From positions 216,001 to 280,000 of the forward strand of contig JAEMWC010000995.1 in assembly GCA_016490735.1 (NCBI GenBank): a stretch of 64,000 nucleotides of DNA, written 5' to 3'. The stretch is from Pachyseris speciosa (taxonomy: Eukaryota; Cnidaria; Anthozoa; Scleractinia; Pachyseridae). The notes under the pieces are model-generated. The model saw only the letters and a program-made list of their open reading frames with translations, was not told where the DNA came from and did no database searches. The position numbers and the translations under genes are program-made. Shown piece by piece: positions 43,843-54,862 of this stretch; the first letter of the stretch is position 1, and each line of letters starts with the position of its first letter.

Positions 43843-45189
43843 TCGAGCGGTTTTCAATTGTGTATCGTAGAACTAAAACCAAAGCAATTACTCCAGCCAA
43901 TCATAACAGACTGAAACAGTGCAATAAGCCAATCATAATACAAAGTAATTACATGCAGCCGGCGCAAAGCGCAGGAAAATGCGCGCGTGCAAGTCCCGAT
44001 TGATTTTGGTTTTGCTTCTCATTGGTTGAAAAAGTGGCGCGAGTTTTGTTGGCCAATCGCAAAGTGAAGTAATGCAAAACCAAACCTGACGTCAGTTTTT
44101 TGTGTTTCTTTCCTCTTATTGATGATTAATTACGTCATAACATTGTCAAAGTTTGCTGGGGAAACCACTCGCCTTCGGCTCGTGCAGCAAACTTTGACAA
44201 TGTTATGACGTAATTCATCATCAATAAGAGGACAGACACATAAAAAACTGTCCTCAGTTTGTTTTTTACAATAACAAACCCCGAAATGGTCAAATGCCGG
44301 GTTTAAATGACAAGAAAAGGCACTGTAAACAACGCAAACGTACGAAGTAAACGAATTTATTCAAACTTACGCGAACATTGTCAATGGCTTTTCTCGCTTT
44401 CTGATTGGCTATTTACAACAGCTAAGCAACTTTCAGTGGCTAAAAAGTTCACGGTTTGACAGCAGTTTGACGTGAGGCCTATCTCTTGCATAAATTAAAA
44501 TCCTCATTTGCTGCAGAAAGTTGAATCAAATTCAAAATATGATGTGAAAAGCCATGTGGAGAGGTAAAACGTTTATGTTTAAGTCCGTGCCTTGTCCCAA
44601 AAGCGTCGAAGACTTTCGTCTGGCTGTTCCGCAGTCATTCCGAGCAAGGTTTTGGTTTAGTTCATGTTCAGAGCACCAGGCGGGAAACTGAACAGAAGGT
44701 AAGTCAATGTCCAATGAACAGTTTATGAGTTTTTTGTTTCTGGCGAAACTTTTGTAAAACAAGAAGTCTAGTAAATGCTTTTTTCGATAGAAGCTGGAAT
44801 GTTAGAATTGTTATAGTTTGTCTTAACCTGACAAAATCTTCACAAACCATTTTAACTTGTGTTTGCGTCGTCAAGTCCGCTGAATTCGGAAACAAGGTTG
44901 TTTTTCTCTCAGTTGCTTCATTTTTGGGAGCTTCTACATAAGACACGAGTTCAGTATATGATAATTGTAGCTCTTTTTCTCCGTCAGGGCGGGTGTCATC
45001 CGCAAAACTAAAGTTAAAAACGATATTAAAGTCCAGCGTGTCGCCTTTACTTCATCTTGCAACAGCTTTTCGCATAAATTAAAATTTCATTCGTCTGTAC
45101 TCTTATTGATGATAAAAATTAGCCAATCAGCGCACAAGAATTTTGACAGTTATTGTAAAATTTACTTTCGACAATTGAAAACCAGTCTA
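43843..45189. mobile_element. Second related element, expanded to 1.35 kb
   Basis: It starts GAGCGGTTTTCAATTGTG and ends ACTTTCGACAATTGAAAACC. The first 250 bases match the preceding MITE. It carries a strong fold-back at about 44094-44262 (CTCTTATTGATGATTAATTA arms around TTCGGCTCG). The remaining 0.85 kb has no recognisable gene. Confidence 0.5.
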
Positions 45190-45396
45190 GACTGTATTAC
45201 TTATTAATCACGACTGCAACACTTCATGTGGACTGATCCGGTATGGTTTATTTGTATGCTGAAAATTCGGAGTAGTTTTTAGTCTTAGGCTAGACGACCC
45301 CAAAGGGAAGTAGGGAAGCGTATTATTTTAGACTAGAAAACGGTAAGAAACAAGCAAGGCTGGTTACACGGCTAGGAATATATATTTAAACCAATA

Positions 45397-45425
45397 TTTC
45401 GGGAGGCACAGCCTTCCTTCATCAG
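45397..45425 (-). ncRNA. Hammerhead ribozyme-like motif in the PLE 3' repeat
   Basis: Minus-strand order: CTGATGA core, stem II GGAAGGC-TGT-GCCTCC, GAAA core, then the palindromic stem III ATAT. Flanking ACC and GGT can form three stem I pairs, then a mismatch. It fits PLE-type minimal hammerheads but stem I is weak. Confidence 0.5.
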
Positions 45426-45589
45426 GGTGTTACATATTATGACCCTAAGATGAAACGACGTTACAGTTTTAAAAAAAGTTGTACATGTAACATGATATTA
45501 TAATAAAGGTAAACAATACAACGTAAAATAAAAAACGTTACAGTTTGAAAATTTGAAAAAAACGTAACAAGAAAACAAAAAGATAGGTA

Positions 45590-48500
45590 TTATATTTCTT
45601 CTTTTCTGTTGATACCTAACGGTTCAAGAGTTTGACCTCTATCAATTAGATATGCTTCTCTGGCTCTTCGTACACCGTCACGATTAGATTTGGACAGTTC
45701 TAGTGGAATTAGTTGCATGTCAGAAACGCTGTGACCGTTAGAGAGAAAATGTTCTGATACTGCAGTGGGTTTAGAGCTGTTGGTTTGTTTGTCGACTGTT
45801 CTACGATGTTCGTTGAAACGGTCCTTAAGTCGTCGTTTAGTTTCGCCTATGTATTGTTTGTGACAGTGATTGCATTGTACCATGTATATGACATTTTTGG
45901 AATTACAGTCAATGTGATGTTTGATAAATCTAGTTTCGCCGGTGGAATGAAAAGTATAGGTTGTAAGTCCATCAGTTATGTAGTTGCATGTTAAACAGTT
46001 GTGGCCACAGCGAAAGGCACCAAGGGGTTGATTATTTTTAGCAGGTTTACGTAGTTTAGCACTGACCAATAGATCGTTAAGATTGTTAGAACGTCGGAAA
46101 GCAACAAGAGGGGCAGCCTTGAAAACGTCAACGCAGCGGGGAGATGAAGATAAAATGTTGAAGTGTTTGTGAATAATAGATGATACGGAGCGAATAGCTG
46201 GATTGTATGTTATGACAAGGGGTACACGTGTAGGCTGGTTAGTATCGAAATTGCGTTGTTTGGGGCAAGTGCTTCGGTACGTGAAATGTTGTAAACGCGT
46301 TGTATTTCGTTGTTGAGGTAAGAGAGATTGTACCCACGTTTGTTGAGATAAGACTTAAGTTCGTTAAGACGGAGTGCGAAAGTTTCGTCAGAAGAGCAGA
46401 TGCGTCGAAGTCTGAGAGCTAAACTGAATGGAATAGCTCTTTTGCTGTGTCTGGGATGGCAAGAGGATTGTAACAAGTAGAGATGTTTGTCAGTAGCCTT
46501 AGTGTAAAGATCAGTAGTGATTTTACCGTTGTTCAGTGACACGTTGACGTCCAGAAAGGGTATGGATGAGAAAGAATAATTGGAAGTAAATTTAATTGTA
46601 GGGTGAATGTTGTTGAGATATGTGGTGAAGGTGTTGAGATCGTCTACTGAGTGTGTCCATATCATAAAAATGTCATCTATAAAGCGCCACCAGGTATGCG
46701 GTTGGTGTGGGGCATGTGATAGAGCGTTTGTCTCGAGTTTGGTCTAGTTCCCATGGCAGTGCCGTGTACTTGCAAGTAGTGCTTGTCGTCGAATGAAAAG
46801 TTGTTCATAGTGAGTATCATGCGTATGAGGTCACAGAGAGTTTCAGTGCCGATAGTGGAGGTAGTGCGTTTGCGTGTATCGAGGAAGTAACGACATGCAT
46901 TGATGCCTTCGTTATGGGGTATGTTGGTGTAGAGTGAAGAAACGTCAAGTGTAACGAGAATGGCATTGTTGGGCAGTTGTCCGAGATTTTCGAGTTTGTT
47001 GAGGAAGTGAGTGGTGTCTTTTATGAATGATTGGGTAGTCCGTGTACGAGAGGTTTGAGATGATAGTCTACGAACTGTGAGATGCGTTCTGTTGGATGTG
47101 CATTACTAGAAACAATAGGGCGTCCAGGGTTACCCTGTTTGTGAATTTTGGGTAAAATGTAAAAACGTCCGGTCTTAGTATCGGTTTGTATTAAAAAACG
47201 TTTAGTGTCATCGTCAATGATTTGGTCACGGTGCATGCGTTGTACGTAAATACGTATGCGTTTTTGGATGTCATCAGTGATGTCCTTATCTAGAGTCTTG
47301 TAGAATTTGGTGTCGTTTAGCTGTCGTAGGCATTCGTTGATGTACCAATCCCGGTCCATGATGACTATACCGGATCCCTTGTCTGCGGATTTAATTATAA
47401 TGTCAGTGCGTCTGCTAAGTAGTTTGCAAACATGTCGTTCGCGTGCGGTTAGGTTGTCGCGTATAGGAGATGGTTTGATGTTGAAGAGGTCACGTTCCAC
47501 AGCGTCTAAAAAGGTGTCAAGGGCAGGATCTCTGTGAGGTGGAGGGGTCCACGTGCTTTTAGGGCGGAATGGATTGGGGTTATTTTGAGGGGGATAGTCA
47601 TGAAAAAATTCGAGTAGTCGCATACGTCTGGTGAATTCATTGAAATCAGCTCTAACCTCAGTCCAGTTGATGTTGCGTGGCGTGGGGCAAAAAGAGAGAC
47701 CTCTAGCAAGTAACTGGGTCTCTTCGTGAGTGAGAGTGACGCTGCTTAAGTTGATGACAGCGTTAGTGTCAAGTTGTATGTTTTTGTTGTCGCGTCTCCA
47801 GTATCTATTGTTGTTGGCTTTACGTTTGCGGCGGCGTCTGCGTTTACGTTTGGGTTTGGATGGAAGAAGAGGGGTGATGATAGAATTGCTAACAGATTGA
47901 TCGTGAGCGTGATTGGTGTGGTATGTAGTGATGGGTGGATGGGTGCCAGGGTTCAATGGCGTAAGTGGCGGATTAGAACGGTTAACTTGGTTAGAATTAC
48001 TTTGACGTGTACGAGTAATACCAGGAGAAACATACCTACCGACTGAAGATAGTTTACGACCGTGTCTAGTTTGAAGTTCGATGGACAGTTCAGCAGCAGA
48101 ATCACGAAAGAAGTGTGTGATATGTTCAAATGTAGAAGTAGAAGATATAGTCTTAAGCTTATCCAGAGTGTCCATGAATTCTGCTCTTAAACGTTGTAAC
48201 TGTTCGCAGCATTGACGTTTAAGAAGTTTGAGCATGTTTTTAGATGTTCTTCTTAATAGACCTTTCCACTGTTGGTGGAAGTGTTCATGAAAGGTCGAGT
48301 CAATGGCAGGTCTGCATTTAATAAGTAATCCTTTAGGAATGATGTTGTGATAGCAGTAGTGGTTGTAGTTGGATTCATGGTGTTCGTAGCGGGTAATCTT
48401 TAGCTGTAAGCGTTTAACTTTGCTGAAGAGCTTGCGTTGTTCAGGGTTAGTGAAGGCGTTCAGAATATGCACAGCAGTGGGGCCAGGATTAGGATGGATA

Positions 48501-48871
48501 TCCACGCTCTGCGTAATAAGGAGCAGTGAAGACGTGTGAAGATATCTTAACATAGGCAAACGTTCATCGTAGGGGCAGCTGTGAGATGAAACTGTTTTTC
48601 CCGTTATCCGCAGTAAACCAAATGAAGAGAAGTGACAATAAGTAATTCGTGCCGGGCAAACGTTAGGTAGTGATGACACAGTGACAAATATGTATAAAAT
48701 TCCAAGAAGAAACAAACAGGACAGGAGTTTAAGGGTTATTGAACTGCTGCTGTAAGGATTTGGCGCAGTGAAAAACTTATGCGTAACGTTCGGCTTCACC
48801 TTAGCAGGTCTTCGAGGAGAACACATGAAAATTCCAATGCGTTGTCTCCAGGAGGTGACGTCTATTCCCAT
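45590..48871 (-). pseudogene. PLE polyprotein: N-terminal region, reverse transcriptase, GIY-YIG endonuclease
   Basis: The first frame (48871-47021, 616 codons) has a hydrophobic segment (residues 46-66), a 2A-like DIHPNPGP (124-131), a basic cluster KRKRRRRRKRK (about 345) and the first RT motifs (KSADKGSGIVIMD, FYILPKIHKQGNPGRPIVSS). RT motif A (VTLDVSSLYTNIP) continues in another frame after a shift near 47035. The region between HGTAMGTR and the RFIDD box has lost sequence and shifted again near 46740. A base lost from a C run near 46262 shifts once more. The rest is intact: CGHNCLTC, VIYMVQCNHCHKQYIGETKR, RFNEHRR. It is inactive but retains all domains. Confidence 0.8.
48479..48502 (-). 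other. 2A-like ribosome-skipping motif in the PLE N-terminus
   Basis: It encodes DIHPNPGP, close to the 2A consensus D-x-E-x-N-P-G-P with His for Glu, after a hydrophobic stretch. Similar motifs occur near the N-termini of cnidarian and echinoderm retroelement proteins. Confidence 0.5.
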
Positions 48872-49092
48872 CTTCTATTTTGGATCGCTGCGTCAAAGGA
48901 TCTTGAACGAGGATCGTGGTCGTAAGAAACTTTTGAAAACACTGGAAAATACTAAATAGCAAGGACCACCGTTGCAAAATAGAAGAGCCGGATCCTGTAA
49001 TAGATCTAACCAGCTATAAAATTGTAAACTAGAAAACGGTAAGAAACAAGCAAGGCTGGTTACACGGCTAGGAATATATATTTAAACCAATA

Positions 49093-49121
49093 TTTCGGGA
49101 GGCACAGCCTTCCTTCATCAG
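49093..49121 (-). ncRNA. Hammerhead ribozyme-like motif in the PLE 5' repeat
   Basis: Identical to the motif at 45397-45425; the two lie in the direct repeats at either end of the element, so a transcript could be cut at both. Confidence 0.5.
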
Positions 49122-49424
49122 GGTGTTACATATTATGACCCTAAGATGAAACGACGTTACAGTTTTAAAAAAAGTTGTACATGTAACATGATATTATAAT
49201 AAAGGTAAACAATATAGCCTACGAATACAGCCGCCTCTCATTCGCTCCCGCTACCACGTGCGAAACGCGAAGAGAGACGTCTGCGATTTGCCGCCAGAAA
49301 TCCCATACTGATGACGTAAATCTGTCCTGAATCCGGACAGGAGCGCTGATTGGTTGATCGAACAATTTTGAATAATTAGCCCTATAATTATTCAGTATTG
49401 TGATGCGCGAAATTCACAACCAAT

Positions 49425-52400
49425 ATGGCTGCTAATCGTGAGGATTTATCTCGTCCTTCCTTGGAAATTTTTCGACTCTGCGTTCAATCTGTTTGTGCAA
49501 TGTTTCATCGTTAAAAGAAAGCCAGTTTCAGGCTCTTTATAGTTTTATCTGCGGTGAGGAGGTTTTTGTCAATTTGCCGACCGGATCAGGAAAGTCGCTA
49601 ATATTTCAAATGGCACCACTCGTCCACATGTGGATGCATGAGAACGTATCGGCGATTCATTGGAAGAAGAATCCAGTGATCATCATCATCAGTCCGCTTT
49701 TAGCACTTATGCAGGACCAAGTGAAGGAACTATCTTCCCTTGGATTTAAAGCTGCTTTTGTGGGTCCAGAGCAAGATCCAAAAATTTTGCAGGACATCGA
49801 GCGAGGGAACTTTACATTTGTTTACCTTTCTCCAGAGTCTGCCCTTACAACGGAAAGGTGGCGAAATACGCTCGAAAGCGAAATTTATCAGGAGAGTTTG
49901 ATCGGCGTGGCTGTGGATGAAGTCCACTGTGTTACCGAATGGGGCACTTCAAGCAACAACAAGAATCGTTCAGCTTTTCGTGTCTGGTATTCTCGTTTGA
50001 ATGAGATAAAATCACTCGTTGATGTGCCATTTATCGCACTTACTGCGACTGCCACACAGAAAACGAAGGACAAAATATTTGACCTTTTGGAATTACGGAA
50101 CCCAAATCAAATTTCTGAGAGCCCAAACAAAAGGAATGTGAGATACACAGTTCAAAAACTGGACAAGTCTCTGCCAATTGTGGAAAACTTCCGTTGTCTG
50201 TTCAACGAGTTAAAATTGAAAGGAAAGGGTACCACAAGGTCGATCATTTACTGCCAAACTGTGAAACAATGTGCGCATTTATTTCGCATGTTTGAACTAG
50301 AGCTGGGCCTATCTATGTATGATGGGGAAGTGGATCCTCGCTATCGACTTGTGCAAATGATGCATTCTGGCAGTCCAGAAAGTGTAAAAAGCCATGTTCT
50401 GGAACAGTTTGCAGACAGCAGCAAATGTCTACGCATTCTAACTGCAACCATAGCCTATGGAATGGGTGTCAACTGCAAGGGAGTCCAACGGGTGATACAC
50501 TTCGGTCCATCCAAGTCTATTGACGCTTACCTGCAGGAGAGTGGACGGTGTGGATGAGATGGCAAGCAAAGTGATGCCATTCTGTTGTATAATGGTATCA
50601 ACGCCAAAGCAGCTGATGTGGAAATGAAGAAATACCTAGAGTCTTCTACTTGTCGTAGACAGTTTCTTTTGAAGTACTTTGGTGTTCATAATTTGGAATG
50701 CCCACCTGGACATTTGTGCTGTGATATTTGCACAAATTCATGTCAGTGTCTGGGTGGTTACTGTGGCATGGTTTTGTATTTGCCAACTGATAACACAGAG
50801 GAAGCACAAGGAAGGACAATATCACATGAACAATTGTTATCTCTTAAGACGGAACTTAATGCCCTGAAGAAAACAATTGTGACAGAAGGCATTGCTGCTA
50901 CAGAGCAGCAAAATGCTTTGAAGCTAGCATGCCACACAAAACCATCTGAATTTGGCAACCATCAAGTCCAACAAGCCATTGACAATGCAGAGTCCATCTT
51001 TTCTATCTCAAGTGTTATGAAATATGTTGATGTCTGGCAAAGGAAACATGCTGTTTCTATTTTGAAAAATTTTCAGTCAATTTTCAATGATGTGGAGGTG
51101 CCAATGAGCAGTTCTGACTCAGATAATTTTTCAACTATTGACTCAACTATGTTTGAAGAGCCATCTGTATTTAATGATCAACAGCCAGCCTATCCAGAAT
51201 TCTTGGATAGTATGACGCGCCAAAACGGACAAAAATACTTCTTTGATATATATAAGACTTCTCCTAAATATACAATACTTGTTTCATATCGATAAAACTC
51301 GATGTAGAAATATCCAACTTGTTTCCAAATAAACACAATACTTCTTTGATATATATAAGACTTCTCCCAAATATATAATACTTGTTTCATATCGATAAAA
51401 CTCGATGTAGAAATATCCAACTTGTTTCCAAATAAACAAAACATCTTGTAAATCTATAAAACTTCTTTGAATATTTATACAACTTGAGGCACAAATACAA
51501 AACTTGTTTCAAATATTTGACTTGGTTCACGCAAATAGGACTTGCGCCGCATATATAAAACTTCTTATCGATTAGATTATTGCAAATCGATACCACAGTT
51601 AGTATCCAGGCCTTTGGAAAAAGGTTTTACCTAAAAGAGAGAATGTGGAATCCGGAATCCGGAATTCGGAATCCGGATAAAATAAGTTTGGTGGAAAATT
51701 TTGAGAAAGGTTGAAGTCGCTTGGGCAAAAATATGGTCAACAAATTATATGATGACTTAGCCTGAGTTTTGCAGCAATCAAGCCCATGAAGTTTATTCTA
51801 GGGCGGCATTTTAATACTTTGGTTTTGCTTTTAATAAACCGCCTGATTCCCTTAAAGCACACAGCTTTCAATCACACCACAACGATACTAATCAATGTTT
51901 TGTGCATTTTGGACATTTTAAATTCAAATCATTTTAATTAAAAGAACCTTTTCTTATTCTTTTTGTCGATGAATAGTGTTAGGCCCTGTCCACAAGTTGA
52001 CGGCAACTTTTTGAACAACTTTCAGTTTTCGATCAACCTTTTTTGATTTCGAGCAGCTTTTTTTCGGTTTTCAATGTTTTGTTATTGATTTCAGCTAGAT
52101 CTTTATAAAACAAGAGCTATTTCTTTGCTTATTATTTTAAACGCTTCGTGACCAGAAAGCAGAGAAAAATCACTTTGCATATCTTGACTTAATTGCGCGT
52201 GGGAACGCTTACGCCTGATTGGTCATTGTCTGTTGCTCCATGCTGGAATGTTTGGGAACTGTATCGGCGCGTACATTTCAGGTTGTCGAGTGGCCGTCGA
52301 TAAAACGAGGAACATGGAACATTCCGGGCCATCCCGGTACATTCCGGAACATCTCCAAAAGACGAAGAAAGATCACTTTAAAAAAAAAACTTTAAATATA

Positions 52401-53532
52401 CAGAAAAAAAAACTAACACGAAATAAATATAATCCGAGAGATTAATTGGAGAAAAAAAGAAGACAAAAATATTTATTCCCCCCCCCCCCAAAAAAAAGAC
52501 GTTTATAAATGTCCCACCTGGAAATGATAGCTATGGGGGCTGGGTGAGGATTGTTTTAGCGCTTTCATTTGCTTACAACATTTTCAGAAAGATTCACCCT
52601 CATACCGTCTTCAGTCATTGCTCTTTTTTTCGAGGGGCTTTCCAAGAGTCGCTCCTTTGCTAAAACTTACGTCAGTATGGTGCTCAATATACCTTGAAAC
52701 TTTTATATAGGAACCTCGAGCACGTGAAATCCGCTGCTCTCCACTTCTGATCGGTTAAGGATATCTACAACAACTGAGGACTCCGCCAAGGCCTACTTTT
52801 ACAGTAGGCGATAAATGTGGTTAATCTGCTCCAAGAAAGATTTTATTCCCAATAGCAATGCTTCTCACTACGTTTTTGCAGCGAGAGTCGCACTGCATGG
52901 GCCTGTTTGTTTCTTAAGGTTAAACATGTACGAGGCAAGTGTGAAATCTCGCGGGTCAGCTCGTTAACGGCTCCATTTAATGATCCTGCATTCGGTCTTT
53001 CTTGATAGTTATCCCTATATCCCTCCACAGCGACTCAGCTGGAAAGAACAAACCAAGTCCCAGACTAAGACTTCAGTCCTGTCACCTACCTCCTTGTGTA
53101 AGATATCTATCGTCTTGTTCGGTTCTTTTAACACTTTTAGTAATTATTAATTCCAGTTCCTAGATTCCGGATTCCGAATTCCGGATTCTCGATTTTAGGT
53201 AAAACCGTTTTCCAAAGGCCTGGATACTAACTGTGGTATCGATTTGCAATAATCTAATCGATAAGAAGTTTTATATATGCGGCGCAAGTCCTATTTGTGT
53301 GAACCAAGTCAAATATTTGAAACAAGTTTTGTATTTGTGCCTCAAGTTGTATAAATATTCAAAGAAGTTTTATATATTTACAAGATGTATTGTTTATTTA
53401 GAAACAAGTTGGATATTTCTACATCGAGTTTTATCGATATGAAACAAGTATTATATATTTGGGAGAAGTCTTATATATATCAAAGAAGTATTTTTGTCCG
53501 TTTTGGCGCGTCATATGGATAGTGTGATCTAA
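49425..53532 (+). pseudogene. RecQ-like SF2 helicase of the 12.4-kb transposon
   Basis: ATG at 49425 opens a frame that shifts near 49500 into the main helicase frame. Motifs: Walker A LPTGSGKSL, IIIISPLLALMQDQV, the DEVH box in VAVDEVHCVTEWG, LTATATQKT, and motif VI QESGRCG followed by TGA (50555-50557) and then DGKQSDA in the same frame, so an Arg codon CGA has probably become TGA. The frame continues with a RecQ zinc-binding region (CRRQFLLKYFGVH, CPPGHLCCDIC) and an acidic tail. The last codons are split by a 2304-bp insertion (51212-53515); the original TAA is at 53530-53532. The likely role was to assist transposition or repair. Confidence 0.8.
51212..53515. mobile_element. 2.3-kb long-TIR element inserted in the helicase gene
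   Basis: The ends ATGACGCGCCAAAACGGAC and its complement are flanked by TGGATAGT at 51204-51211 and 53516-53523, an exact 8-bp target duplication. The terminal inverted repeats are about 360-470 bp; the left one contains a 104-bp internal tandem duplication (51234-51337 repeated after it). Inner ends carry GGAATCCGGAATTCGG-type repeats. The central 1.5 kb has no gene, so it is non-autonomous. The 8-bp duplication suits hAT- or P-like transposition. Confidence 0.8.
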
Positions 53533-54862
53533 CAAATGCAGTAATTTTAACTCACTGTATTTTAACTTATTTTAAATTTTAGCAAGTACATTTTTGCTGA
53601 AGGGCTTAGTCAGACAAATTTAATTTTCCATGCTTATAACAAGTGGATTCGTAAGTTTTATTAATTGTAATTTTTACTCGACTCATGAAACCTATGAGAA
53701 ATGAATTTTAGCTATTAATCAACAAAAAATAAAGTAAGATGTAGCTCCTCTTTTACGTAAATGGGCATTACCATTCCAGTTAGTTATCTTGCAAATGAGG
53801 CCACCAAGGGCATTTATTTCGAAAGAGGTACAGAGAATTCACTCAGTACCTGTAAGACTAAATATATACAATAAATTTCTATTTCCGAATTAGTGTGAAC
53901 TTAAATGTTGTGTTCTCCCATCTTACAACTTAAATGTACATCTGATTTTGTTTAAGAAAGGATGTGCCATACATCTTTTGTGGTCATGCTTGACACTGTA
54001 TACTTGTATGGTAAGAGAAAAATGTTCAAACTACATGTAGGGCCATTTCAAAGATAATTTTAAGAATGATACCTTAGTCAATAAAATTCTGGCCTCTATA
54101 TAGTCACTTCTCATTGCACCTGGTTGGTAAGCATTTTTGTGAGAGATACATACATTATATTTGCATTGGTATAGTTGTTAAAGACCAAACAGGCAGAGTA
54201 CATCCATACAAGAGGTCTGCGCATTAATTATGCTGATAGCTCACCTGTTCATTGGAGCAATGAGAGTAGCCATATTACATACTGACATGTATCGATTTGG
54301 ATTTGACAACTACTGGCAACTGATAAGTATATACCTATCCTTTCTATGTGTGCCTAATGGGCTCTTTGCAGCTCAACCATCATGTGACCTACTTGACAGA
54401 AAATTATGGGCTATAACTTAACAGATGCCAGAAATTGAACAAGCATGGCGAAAATATCAAAATGATTTTAAGTTAAACTATTCAAGATTTTATGTTAAAC
54501 GAATAAGAAGATTTGTATGGAAAAAGTTGCTGGCCTTGCTCTCCAGCAACATTTTCTATACAAATCCTCTAAATTCTCTGAAAGTTCAAACTGTCGTATA
54601 AACTTAATCTTTAAGGCCAGAGGCCTCAAACTTGGCCATTTGGATATTTTCGATGCGCTCTTTCTATTTCTTGCATTCTTCAAGTTATAGCCCGTAATAT
54701 AAAAATTTTCTAGGAAAAATGTGGTCACGTGACCCCAGCTGCAAAGGGCCTATATGGCATTCATATAGGTGTTTAGTCTGACACAGATATGGTAGTAAGC
54801 ATAAACCCAGAGATCACAATTACATGAAATAAAGTTCATGATTGACACCATGATAACTAAGC
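53533..54862. other. Intergenic space between the convergent helicase and transposase genes
   Basis: No coding content is supported. A strong hairpin at 54507-54570 (arms AGATTTGTATGGAAAAAGTTGC and diverged complement) lies between the two 3' ends. Confidence 0.5.

Larger units (their letters stand above)
45334..49217 (-). mobile_element. Penelope-like element 1, near full length, with terminal direct repeats
   Basis: Direct copies of about 188 bp at 45334-45521 and 49030-49217 flank a minus-strand PLE coding region, the pseudo-LTR arrangement known for PLEs. Each repeat carries a hammerhead-like motif. The right repeat lies six bases from the left terminus of the 12.4-kb transposon. The element is almost identical to parts of the copy at 61.6-63.5 kb. 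Confidence 0.8.

Noticed and set aside
51190..53442. Identical small ORFs at 51387-51596 and 53233-53442
   Set aside because: They are the same stretch of the long terminal inverted repeat, with AT-rich non-protein-like translation.
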